Shown: in pieces, positions 17,582 to 25,031 of the stretch
Layout of the letters: the number at the start of each line of letters is the position of its first letter
How positions within the stretch are numbered: position 1 is the stretch's first letter
NCBI RefSeq assembly: GCF_937910895.1
Contig: NZ_CALEMI010000067.1
Coordinates: 1 to 64,000 of the forward strand
Source of the DNA: an uncultured Dokdonia sp.
GTDB taxonomy: Bacteria; Bacteroidota; Bacteroidia; Flavobacteriales; Flavobacteriaceae
Length of the DNA: 64,000 bases
Reading direction: 5' to 3'
Position numbers and translations under genes: made by a program
The notes under the pieces: model-generated
Told to the model about the DNA's origin: nothing
The model's input: the letters and a program-made list of their open reading frames with translations, nothing else
Databases searched by the model: none

Positions 17582-18496
17582 TTATTTATTGTTTTCTATT
17601 AACTCGTTTAAACTTTCTCTCCATTTCTGAATGTCATACCATCCGCAACCTATACATCCTTTTTCGGCTTCTTTTCCTATTTTTGGAATATCTGCATCCC
17701 ACTTTTCATTACCTTCATAAAAGAAGTTCATACCATAAAGTTTCCCTCTTTCTCCTGTTTGAAAACACTTTCGGCAAACCTCTCGTTTCTGTTGATTTCT
17801 CTGATTATCTACAAGTTGAAATTTCTCTTTAATTTCATTATTAGGCATTTCTTCGGGATTTTCTGCTCTGGTTTCTAAATCCCATCTTATTTCAGGGAAT
17901 TTATGATCAGGTAATAGACCATGCTTATTAGCTTTACTTAATTCATAGACATTTATATATCCAAGAACTGATATGGCTTTTTTTTTGAATTTAGCTGACA
18001 TATATTCATACCCTGTTCCTAATCCTTTTGGTATTGGTAAAATTAATCTTGCTGCTTTTCTACCCAAACGCTTTGAAGCTATTGTATACCCCATTTCTTT
18101 AATAGCTTGAATCCTTCTTTGCGGATTGTCATTTTGAGGAAATGTAGTAGTCCATTTCATTTTAATTAATTCGTTAAAAAAGTGAATTGTAACGTCACTA
18201 TTCATCATGTTATCCTTCCAATACTTCTTTTCATTTCTTTGAAACTTCTTGATATTTTCTTTAGTGAAATATATCTTCACTTTTTTTAAATACTTTACTA
18301 ATTCTTCAATTTCATGAATAAAAAGACCTGTTCTACGATAAAAATAAGGAATAGACCCTTCCCATTTAAAGCCGTCCTCTTGAGTAATAATTAAATCAAC
18401 GTATTTTTCAGAAGATTTTAAATCTTCACGTACTTGAATAACATTAATGCCGAACGCATTAAGTTTTGAGTTTAGTTCTTCAGTGGATATTTGCAT
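17582..18496 (-). CDS. Predicted type II restriction endonuclease
   Basis: A 304-aa protein placed between a controller gene (17-bp overlap) and a C5 methyltransferase (57-bp gap). It carries a histidine/acid segment LLPDHKFPEIRWDLETR (about 193-209) and, further on, two CxxC pairs (CRKCFQTG and CIGCGWYD). This suggests a zinc-stabilised nuclease of the HNH/beta-beta-alpha-metal kind or a DxxxE active site around DHKFPE. I cannot assign it to a named endonuclease. The nuclease call rests mainly on the C-R-M gene order and these motifs. Cleavage specificity should match the methyltransferase at 16088. Confidence 0.75.
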   Translation of the reverse strand: MQISTEELNSKLNAFGINVIQVREDLKSSEKYVDLIITQEDGFKWEGSIPYFYRRTGLFIHEIEELVKYLKKVKIYFTKENIKKFQRNEKKYWKDNMMNSDVTIHFFNELIKMKWTTTFPQNDNPQRRIQAIKEMGYTIASKRLGRKAARLILPIPKGLGTGYEYMSAKFKKKAISVLGYINVYELSKANKHGLLPDHKFPEIRWDLETRAENPEEMPNNEIKEKFQLVDNQRNQQKREVCRKCFQTGERGKLYGMNFFYEGNEKWDADIPKIGKEAEKGCIGCGWYDIQKWRESLNELIENNK

Positions 18497-18719
18497 TATC
18501 GCTATGTTTTAATAAGTCTTCAATTTTGACTTCTAAAGCATTAGCAATTTTTTCAATGTTTACGAGGGTAATGTTTTTTTCAGCTCTTTCAATCATTCCA
18601 ATATAAGTTCTATGAAGTTCTGCTCTATGAGCTAATTCTTCTTGTGAAATATTGAGTAAGCGCCTGTATTTCCTTACGTTTTCTCCAAATAAATTTAGTA
18701 TTTCGTGTTTAGATTCCAT
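18480..18719 (-). CDS. Restriction-modification controller protein (XRE family)
   Basis: A 79-aa DNA-binding protein. It is one helix-turn-helix domain (about 12-68): ENVRKYRRLLNISQEELAHR, then LHRTYIGMIERAEKNITLVN and IEKIANALEVKIEDLL. Size, sequence and position before the endonuclease are those of C proteins, which delay restriction until the genome is methylated by activating and then repressing their own promoter. Its stop overlaps the endonuclease start by 17 bp, so the two are translationally coupled. A box overlapping its own start codon suggests a leaderless, autoregulated transcript, as known for several C genes. Confidence 0.9.
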   Translation of the reverse strand: MESKHEILNLFGENVRKYRRLLNISQEELAHRAELHRTYIGMIERAEKNITLVNIEKIANALEVKIEDLLKHSDNANIH

Positions 18720-18786
18720 TGCTAACTAAAGTCTGCATAAAGCTACCTTTAGTATTCAAATCATACTACAGACTATAATTAGCAAT
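18718..18786. promoter_or_regulatory. Controller operator with coherent dyad symmetry
   Basis: ATTGCTAA/TTAGCAAT (18718-18725, 18779-18786) and AGTCTG/CAGACT (18730-18735, 18769-18774) are two inverted repeats with the same centre at 18752. Each arm contains an ACTWTARTTAGCAAT box, and a third, weaker box CCTTTAGTATTCAAA is at 18746-18760. The left arm overlaps the controller start codon. This is the layout of a C-protein operator. Confidence 0.7.
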
Positions 18787-18878
18787 CTTTATTTTAGTAT
18801 TTCTATAACTATTGGGTAGTAACAGGCTAGTGAGGACTTTATAAAATAACTCAATATAGCAGAAAATATAAAGTAAGA

Positions 18879-19208
18879 TCAACTCTCAGGTGCTAATCGT
18901 ACTTTAAGCCCCTCTAGATCTGGATTCATGTGGATCTGACACCCCAATCGGCTATTGTCTTCTACATGGAATGCTTCGGCAAGCATGGCATCTTCATCGT
19001 CAGATATTTCAGGCAATTCGTGATCGCTCTCTACATAGCATTGGCAAGAGGCACACATTGCCATTCCTCCACAAACTCCAATGGTTCCTTCTGGAGCCAA
19101 CTCATACGAGCGAACAATCTCCATTAGGTTCATATTCATATCTGTAGGGGCTTCTACAGTATGGGTAGTACCTTCTCTATCTGTGATATGTATGGTTATG
19201 TCTGACAT
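18879..19208 (-). CDS. 2Fe-2S ferredoxin, adrenodoxin type
   Basis: A 109-aa electron carrier. Cluster ligands are visible as C46, C52, C55 and C90 (CGGMAMCASC and RLGCQ), the C-x5-C-x2-C...C spacing of vertebrate/ISC-type 2Fe-2S ferredoxins. The start ATG is 2 bp from the preceding small membrane gene, and a ferredoxin reductase lies just upstream in the same direction, so it is probably the partner of that reductase. It may supply electrons to iron-sulfur assembly, since nifU-like and mrp genes sit in the same run. Confidence 0.92.
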   Translation of the reverse strand: MSDITIHITDREGTTHTVEAPTDMNMNLMEIVRSYELAPEGTIGVCGGMAMCASCQCYVESDHELPEISDDEDAMLAEAFHVEDNSRLGCQIHMNPDLEGLKVRLAPES

Positions 19209-19209
19209 A

Positions 19210-19428
19210 TTAAAAGTCTATTAAATTAAGTATCCCAAAAATAACTAACAATACGATATAGAGTACTACGATGAGAACAATGGTGTATAAAAAACCAGAG
19301 AAAAATCCCTTGCCTTTAATCTTCTTTTTATAGATTCCTGTTTTTGAGAGGATCCGATGGAGGACATATCCTACAGTAAGGACAACTACAAAAAATCCAA
19401 TAATACTAGCTATACTGGGATTTTGCAT
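19210..19428 (-). CDS. Small two-helix membrane protein
   Basis: A 72-aa protein with two hydrophobic helices (about 7-24 and 45-68) separated by a lysine-rich loop (KTGIYKKKIKGKG). The family is not recognised. It lies between the ferredoxin reductase (4-bp gap) and the ferredoxin (1-bp gap), so it is tightly cotranscribed with them. A role in anchoring or supporting that electron-transfer pair is a guess from position alone. Confidence 0.7.
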   Translation of the reverse strand: MQNPSIASIIGFFVVVLTVGYVLHRILSKTGIYKKKIKGKGFFSGFLYTIVLIVVLYIVLLVIFGILNLIDF

Positions 19429-19432
19429 ATAT

Positions 19433-20485
19433 CTACTCTATGGCTTTTACAACTGCTTTAGGTGCTTCTTTTTTACTCCCGTCAAATCCAGTAACACCAC
19501 CTACAGTTGTGTATTTCATCACATATCTTTTGTTTGGAAAGATTCGCTGATAGGCACTTTGACACATGAGTGTCGCTTCATGAAAACCACAAAGAATCAG
19601 TTTTAATTTACCTGGATACGTATTTACATCTCCTATCGCATAAATCCCTGGAATATTGGTTTGATAGTCAAGACTGTTATCTACTTTGATGGCATTTTTT
19701 TCGATCTCAAGTCCCCAATCTGCGATGGGACCTAATTTGGGAGCGAGTCCAAAAAGAGGGATAAAATGATCTACTGCAATCTCCATCTCTTCTTCTCCAC
19801 GTTTTACGATCACACTTTCTAGATGTTCGTTCCCAGAAAGTGCTGTAATCTCAGCAGGTGTAATAAGCGTAATCTTACCTTGATCTTTTAATTCTTGTAC
19901 TTTATCAACACTATCAAGGGCTCCTCTAAACTCATTACGGCGATGTACCAATGTCACTTCACTCGCAACATCTGATAAGAAAATACTCCAATCTAGTGCA
20001 CTATCGCCACCTCCCGCAATAATCACTTTTTTATTTCTATAAAATTCAGGATCTCTAATGATATACTCAACACCTTTATCTTCAAAACTTGTGATGTTTT
20101 CTAAGATTGGTTTACGGGGTTCAAAACTTCCTAACCCTCCTGCAATAGCAACTACAGATGCTTGATGTTTTGTGCCTTTATTGGTAGTGACAATAAAGGT
20201 ATTGTCTTCTTGCTTTTCTATGGTTTCTGCACGTTCTCCCAATGTAAATCCTGGCTGAAAAGGTTCAATTTGCTTCATCAGATTATCGACCAAATCTCCT
20301 GCGAGTACTTCTGGAAATGCAGGAATATCGTAGATAGGTTTTTTAGGATAGATTTCTGAACACTGTCCTCCGGGTTGAGGAAGAGCGTCAATAAGGTGGC
20401 ATTTTAACTTTAAAAGCCCTGCTTCAAAAACAGCAAAGAGTCCTGTAGGGCCGGCTCCTATAATGAGTATATCTGTTTTAATCAT
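19433..20485 (-). CDS. Ferredoxin--NADP reductase, thioredoxin-reductase-like
   Basis: A 350-aa flavoprotein. The N-terminal FAD site is ILIIGAGPTGLFAVFEAGLL; the NADPH site is KVIIAGGGDSALDWSIFL (about 150-168); the C-terminal flavin contact is GIYAIGDVNTYPGKLKLI. The segment LPQPGGQCSEIYPKKPIYD is typical of the YumC/FNR group of thioredoxin-reductase-fold enzymes. The redox CxxC of true thioredoxin reductases is absent, so it should pass electrons between NADPH and ferredoxin. A 2Fe-2S ferredoxin is encoded two genes downstream. Confidence 0.92.
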   Translation of the reverse strand: MIKTDILIIGAGPTGLFAVFEAGLLKLKCHLIDALPQPGGQCSEIYPKKPIYDIPAFPEVLAGDLVDNLMKQIEPFQPGFTLGERAETIEKQEDNTFIVTTNKGTKHQASVVAIAGGLGSFEPRKPILENITSFEDKGVEYIIRDPEFYRNKKVIIAGGGDSALDWSIFLSDVASEVTLVHRRNEFRGALDSVDKVQELKDQGKITLITPAEITALSGNEHLESVIVKRGEEEMEIAVDHFIPLFGLAPKLGPIADWGLEIEKNAIKVDNSLDYQTNIPGIYAIGDVNTYPGKLKLILCGFHEATLMCQSAYQRIFPNKRYVMKYTTVGGVTGFDGSKKEAPKAVVKAIE

Positions 20486-20555
20486 TGATTCTTGTTAAGT
20501 ACGCTTTCGCGAAAGCGGATGTACACATACATTTATTACAAAGATGATATCTAAT

Positions 20556-20798
20556 TTAAGCGACGACGTTAATCACGCTTTCTATTTGAGGGGCATGCTT
20601 TTTAATAGTCATCTCTACGCCACTTTTTAAGGTCATTTGATTGACAGAACATCCTACACAAGCACCCTCTAATTGCACACGAACTATCTTTCCATCTTCT
20701 ATACCGAGTAAGGTAATATCACCTCCATCACTTTGAAGAAATGGTCTGATTTCTTCTAGCGCGTCTTCTACTTTTTGAGTTAATTCTTGATCTGTCAT
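20556..20798 (-). CDS. NifU C-terminal-domain iron-sulfur scaffold
   Basis: An 80-aa protein consisting of a single NifU-like C-terminal (Nfu) domain. The cluster-binding pair C47/C50 is in GACVGCSVNQMTL, preceded by LQSDGGDITL. Such proteins hold or transfer 4Fe-4S clusters to target enzymes. It begins 3 bp after mrp and is followed by a palindromic repeat (20503-20516) before the reductase gene, so it belongs with mrp and may read on into the ferredoxin system. Confidence 0.93.
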   Translation of the reverse strand: MTDQELTQKVEDALEEIRPFLQSDGGDITLLGIEDGKIVRVQLEGACVGCSVNQMTLKSGVEMTIKKHAPQIESVINVVA

Positions 20799-20801
20799 AC
20801 C

Positions 20802-21938
20802 CTAATTTTTAACGGCGCTACATCCTGCCATTGTGGTTATTTTTATTGCTTCTGTAGGAGGCAAACTTTTATTACGACGTACGGTTTCTTCTACAACATT
20901 TTTGGTAAGTTCTTCATACGCCTTAGAGAGTAGTGATCCTGTTTGCAATGCTGCTGGATGTCCTACATCGCCTGCTTCTCGGATACTTTGCACCAGCGGA
21001 ATCTCTCCCAAAAGTCGTACATCTAGATCTTCGGCAAGGTTTTTTGCGCCTTCTTTTCCAAAAATATAATACTTATTATCTGGCAATTCTTCTGGAGTGA
21101 AGTAGGACATATTTTCTACAATACCGAGTACTGGGACATTAATGCTTTCTTGTTGGAACATAGCGACTCCTTTCTTTGCATCTGCAAGTGCTACTGTTTG
21201 TGGTGTACTTACAATCACAGCTCCGGTAATGGGTAAGGATTGCATGATACTTAAGTGAATATCTCCCGTGCCTGGAGGTAAGTCTAGCAATAAGAAATCT
21301 AATTCTCCCCAAGCAGCATCAAAAATCATCTGATTTAATGCTTTGGCTGCCATAGGGCCTCTCCATACTACAGCTTGATCTGGTTTTGTAAAAAAGCCTA
21401 TAGATAATATTTTTACACCGTAACTCTCAACAGGTTTCATTTTGGATTTCCCACCTACGTTTACAGAGAGTGGACGTTCATGGGTGACATCAAACATAAT
21501 AGGAATTGATGGTCCGTATATATCGGCATCTAGTACGCCTACTTTAAAGCCCATTTTTGCGAGACTTACTGCAATATTTGCTGTGGTGGTAGATTTACCT
21601 ACACCTCCTTTACCAGAGGCAATGGCGACGATGTTTTTAATCCCAGGAATAGCTTTTCCTTTGATCTCATTTTTTTGTGTGGGAGCAGGAGCGTCTACTT
21701 TTAAGTTTACTTTTACTTGGGCTTTTTGCTCCACTTTCTCGTGGATAACCTTCATAATTTCAACTTCTGTTTTTTTACGTGCTTGCAGAGTTGGATTATT
21801 AATTGTAATATCTACAATGACCTCATCTCCAAACGTCAAAACGTTTGTTACTGCACCACTATCAACCATATTTTCTCCAGCTCCAGGAACTGTTATTGTC
21901 CTTAATGCTTCTAGGATATCTTTCTTATTCAGCTTCAT
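20802..21938 (-). CDS. mrp: Mrp/ApbC-family iron-sulfur carrier ATPase
   Basis: A 378-aa protein. The N-terminal 90 residues are a MIP18/DUF59-type domain (MKLNKKDILEALRTITVPG). The rest is a deviant-Walker ATPase with GKGGVGKSTTTANIAV (about 111-126), DADIYGPSIP and LLLDLPPGTGD. Family members load 4Fe-4S clusters onto apoproteins. At the place where many ApbC proteins carry a CxxC after NMSYF, this one reads TPEELPDNKY without cysteines, a variant I associate with Bacteroidota; the only cysteine near the end is in AGCSAVKN. The gene lies directly before nfu. Confidence 0.93.
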   Translation of the reverse strand: MKLNKKDILEALRTITVPGAGENMVDSGAVTNVLTFGDEVIVDITINNPTLQARKKTEVEIMKVIHEKVEQKAQVKVNLKVDAPAPTQKNEIKGKAIPGIKNIVAIASGKGGVGKSTTTANIAVSLAKMGFKVGVLDADIYGPSIPIMFDVTHERPLSVNVGGKSKMKPVESYGVKILSIGFFTKPDQAVVWRGPMAAKALNQMIFDAAWGELDFLLLDLPPGTGDIHLSIMQSLPITGAVIVSTPQTVALADAKKGVAMFQQESINVPVLGIVENMSYFTPEELPDNKYYIFGKEGAKNLAEDLDVRLLGEIPLVQSIREAGDVGHPAALQTGSLLSKAYEELTKNVVEETVRRNKSLPPTEAIKITTMAGCSAVKN

Positions 21939-22154
21939 TTCTTTTTTTAAAAAGGATCGTCTAAAAATTGTTAACCTTACTTAGACTAATTCTAAATGCA
22001 AAGATACCGCATAAAGTAAGAAGTACAAAGTACTTTATGTCATCCCAAAAGTTAAGGATTTGTGAATATGCTTCTGCTTAAGTGTAAGTCAATTTTCGCG
22101 AAAGCGAATCTAAGAAAGAACAGCCAGTACTGTTAGATTGTAACCCAAATAGCT
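21939..22154. repeat. Intergenic gap with a degenerate palindromic repeat
   Basis: A 216-bp gap between mrp and the alkyltransferase-like gene. It holds an imperfect copy of the interspersed palindrome (TTTTCGCGAAAGC, 22094-22106). I see no gene. Confidence 0.5.
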
Positions 22155-22502
22155 TTAGTCCATCCCTAGCTCTAGTACAGGATCCCAGAAGTGTTTTTTA
22201 AAATCGACGACTTGATCGTCTTCTACCTGAATGCCTTCTTCTGCAAGCATTTGTTGCATGGCATTACTGCTTCCAAAATGCATTTTACCTGTAAGCAATC
22301 CTACTCTATTCACTACTCTATGCGCGGGTACATCTGGATGTTTTCCTGCACCATTCATCGCCCACCCTACCATACGGCTACTACGAGCAGCGCCTAGATA
22401 CTTGGCAATGGCACCATAGCTCGTGACACGCCCGTAAGGAATGCGTTTTGTGACTGCATACACCTTATCAAAAAAGTTTTCTGTTTTTGCCGAGTATTTC
22501 AT
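22155..22502 (-). CDS. Alkyltransferase-like protein (ATL, MGMT fold without the cysteine)
   Basis: A 115-aa protein with the DNA-binding fold of O6-methylguanine-DNA methyltransferase (IPYGRVTSYGAIAKYLG, then R43 as the arginine finger and GWAMNGAGKHPDVP). The active-site PCHR is PAHR here, with Ala60 in place of the acceptor cysteine. ATL proteins of this kind bind O6-alkylguanine without repairing it and flag it for nucleotide excision repair in characterised species. Its start overlaps the end of the LysE-type exporter by 4 bp, so they are cotranscribed. Length matches the short ATL class. Confidence 0.92.
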   Translation of the reverse strand: MKYSAKTENFFDKVYAVTKRIPYGRVTSYGAIAKYLGAARSSRMVGWAMNGAGKHPDVPAHRVVNRVGLLTGKMHFGSSNAMQQMLAEEGIQVEDDQVVDFKKHFWDPVLELGMD

Positions 22503-23128
22503 TCAAAGTAAATCGTTCGTATTAATGTGATAATCACCAAAACAAGCATCAATGCCGCCATAAAATAATTGGAGTACTTTGCAAAAGAAGCGCTTCTATT
22601 TTCTATCCTCGCAAAGAAGATCACATATAGATATAAGGCGGTAAATGTTCCTAATACGGCTGCGGCAATAAATATGCTAATTGCCATAACATCATATTCT
22701 ACCTTGCCACTTACATTTAATGCGACGCCTAAGGCACAGAAATAAGGGATAGGCAATACATTAAGGGCAGAAACCATCATACCTTTGCCTAGACTTCGTA
22801 TGCCTCTATGTTTGGAAATCTTCACTTTCTTTACATGACTTCGTTTTGCTTTTATAAAAAAGAAAATGGCCATGATTAAGAAAATGACCAATCCTGTACG
22901 CAGTAACATATTACGTACAAAGGGATTTCCAAAAATATAACGTGCTAATAAAATAGCGATAAGAGCCTGAAAAGCAACGACCAAACACGCACCTATCGTC
23001 ACTAGAAGCCCACTATTTTTTCCTTGTTGGACACAGGTTTTTGCAACAGACATATTAATGAGTCCAGGTGGGATGACACCTGCCAATGCTGCAAAATAAG
23101 TGATTAAGAAGAGTTTGGTTATTTCCAA
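22499..23128 (-). CDS. LysE-family exporter
   Basis: A 209-aa integral membrane protein with about six hydrophobic helices. The N-terminus has GVIPPGLINMSVAKTCVQQG, matching the GxxPGP-like opening of LysE/RhtB exporters of amino acids or related small molecules. A basic loop (KRSHVKKVKISKHRG) separates the two halves. Substrate is unknown. It lies 10 bp downstream of trmB and overlaps the ATL gene by 4 bp, so trmB-lysE-atl is probably one operon. Confidence 0.82.
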   Translation of the reverse strand: MEITKLFLITYFAALAGVIPPGLINMSVAKTCVQQGKNSGLLVTIGACLVVAFQALIAILLARYIFGNPFVRNMLLRTGLVIFLIMAIFFFIKAKRSHVKKVKISKHRGIRSLGKGMMVSALNVLPIPYFCALGVALNVSGKVEYDVMAISIFIAAAVLGTFTALYLYVIFFARIENRSASFAKYSNYFMAALMLVLVIITLIRTIYFE

Positions 23129-23138
23129 AGGTCTTGAG

Positions 23139-23813
23139 CTATTTAACTCTAAATTTAATATAAGTTATCGGTTTTCCTTGCTCAAGATATTGTTTTTCAT
23201 AAAATGTTTGTATTCCCACTACTTCTTTTGGCGAATATTCATTCTTATAGACATGATGATTTGCGTGTAAAATCTCATGCCCTTCCCCATGCAGAAGTCC
23301 TAAGGTATATCCATGCATAAATTCAGAATCTGTCTTTAAATGAATGACGCCTTCTGGTTCTAAAATCTGCTTATATTTTTGCAAGAATTCTGTATTTGTC
23401 ATTCTATGCTTAGTGCGTTTATACTTGATTTGAGGATCAGGAAAGGTGATCCAGATTTCGGCTATTTCTGCTTTCGCGAAAGCGTAATCAACAAGCTCTA
23501 TCTGTGTACGCATAAAGCCTACATTGATCAAATTTTCTTCTAGTGCGGTCTTGGCACCTCTCCAAAAACGGGCTCCTTTAATATCGATCCCTAGAAAATT
23601 TTTATCTGGATATGTTCTTGCCAATCCTACAGAATATTCTCCTTTACCACATCCTAATTCTAAAATAATAGGTTTATTATTTTTGAAAAAATCAGTTTTC
23701 CACTTACCTTTCAAAGGAAAACTTCCATCAACCAATTCTTCACGAGTTGGTTGAATGACGTTACTGAAGGTTTCGTTTTCACGAAAACGCTTTAATTTAT
23801 TTTTACTTCCCAA
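23139..23813 (-). CDS. trmB: tRNA (guanine-N7-)-methyltransferase
   Basis: A 224-aa SAM-dependent enzyme that makes m7G46 in tRNA. Motifs: ILELGCGKGEYSVGLA for SAM, NFLGIDIKGARFWRGA, IWITFPDPQIKYKRTKHR (the family's FPDPWPKKRH-like site), and LKTDSEFMHGY. I start it at TTG 23813, which gives GSKNKLKRF, the usual family beginning. A longer frame to 23900 would run into the divergent glycosyltransferase. A perfect palindromic repeat (23470-23483) is read as AFAKA just before the conserved FPDP motif. Confidence 0.93.
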   Translation of the reverse strand: MGSKNKLKRFRENETFSNVIQPTREELVDGSFPLKGKWKTDFFKNNKPIILELGCGKGEYSVGLARTYPDKNFLGIDIKGARFWRGAKTALEENLINVGFMRTQIELVDYAFAKAEIAEIWITFPDPQIKYKRTKHRMTNTEFLQKYKQILEPEGVIHLKTDSEFMHGYTLGLLHGEGHEILHANHHVYKNEYSPKEVVGIQTFYEKQYLEQGKPITYIKFRVK

Positions 23814-23882
23814 ACTACTATTTAATGTTTTGGTAAAATTAAGGAAACTTTCAATAGTTATAAGTATCTGAAATTTGCATTT

Positions 23883-25031
23883 ATGAGTAAAGCTATACAT
23901 ATACTTGTGGCACCTCTCAATTGGGGGTTAGGACATACAACACGTTGTATTCCTATTATAGATGCATTGCTAGAAGACGGCTTCAAGGTAAGTATTGCTA
24001 GTGATGGGATTGCGTTGGCTTTTTTAAAGAAAGAATTTCCTCAACTACAAGCAATTACACTTCCTTCCTATGACATAGAATACGCAAAAAAAGCACAGCA
24101 TTTTAAACTAAAAATGCTATCCAGTATTCCTAAAATAGCAACAGCTATACGTAAAGAACACAAGGCGTTACAACAGATTTTAGAGCATTATGATATTGAT
24201 GGCGTGATCTCCGATAACAGATTAGGACTTTATACTTCAAAGGTTCCTACTGTTTTTATGACACATCAATTACAAGTTTTAAGTGGTACTACAACAGCCG
24301 CTACTACATTTTTACACAAATATTTTATCAAACGCTTTGACGAATGTTGGGTGCCAGATTACAAAGGAGGTTCAAACTTAAGTGGTATTCTTGGGCATCC
24401 TAAAAAAGCAGTTTCTAAAGTACGTTATATAGGATTACTGAGTAGAATGAAAAAAGATGCACAGCCACAAAAATATGATGCGCTTGTTATTTTATCAGGA
24501 CCAGAACCGCAACGGTCTATGCTAGAAACGATATTGCTAACTGAACTAAAAAAGTATAATGGTAAAGTACTATTTGTGAGAGGTGTCATAGAAAAGGCAG
24601 AAACACGTCATCAACAAAAAAATATAGAAATTGTAAATTTCTTGACCTCAGATAAACTTGCAAAGGCTATTAATAGTGCTGGTTTTGTCATAGCAAGATC
24701 AGGTTATACGACTATTATGGATCTGGCAGCTTTGCAGAAAAAAGTCTTTTTTATCCCAACTCCAGGACAAACAGAACAGGAGTATTTAGCCAAAAGATTA
24801 AAAGAAAAAGGAATTGCGCCGTACGCAATACAAGAAGATTTTAGAATAAAAGATCTTACAAAATTATGTATTTACAAAGGGTTTGAAGATCAACAAGAAG
24901 TCATTGATTTAAGGCAATTTTTCGGCCTTTTCAAGAGTGAAAGAAAACTCAGATCCCACTCCGTATTCGCTTTCAACGTAGATTTTCTCATCATGCGCTT
25001 CAATAATATGCTTGACAATAGAAAGGCCTAA
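23883..25031 (+). CDS. Predicted glycosyltransferase (GT28/MurG-like fold)
   Basis: A 382-aa protein with a two-domain GT-B look. N-terminal: ILVAPLNWGLGHTTRCIPIIDAL, where GLGHTTR resembles the MurG GGTxGH loop. C-terminal: VIARSGYTTIMDLAALQKKVFFIPTPGQTEQEYLAKRL, the sugar-nucleotide-binding region. The acceptor is unknown. The last roughly 40 codons (after about 24909) lie antisense over the 3' end of the sensor kinase, giving a 123-bp convergent overlap. The conserved part ends before that, so the tail may be a stop-codon loss or frameshift product. Confidence 0.75.
   Translation: MSKAIHILVAPLNWGLGHTTRCIPIIDALLEDGFKVSIASDGIALAFLKKEFPQLQAITLPSYDIEYAKKAQHFKLKMLSSIPKIATAIRKEHKALQQILEHYDIDGVISDNRLGLYTSKVPTVFMTHQLQVLSGTTTAATTFLHKYFIKRFDECWVPDYKGGSNLSGILGHPKKAVSKVRYIGLLSRMKKDAQPQKYDALVILSGPEPQRSMLETILLTELKKYNGKVLFVRGVIEKAETRHQQKNIEIVNFLTSDKLAKAINSAGFVIARSGYTTIMDLAALQKKVFFIPTPGQTEQEYLAKRLKEKGIAPYAIQEDFRIKDLTKLCIYKGFEDQQEVIDLRQFFGLFKSERKLRSHSVFAFNVDFLIMRFNNMLDNRKA

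Noticed and set aside
23771-23786. CGTTTTCACGAAAACG in trmB as a further repeat copy
   Set aside because: Near-palindromic, but both half-sites differ from the consensus; too weak to count.
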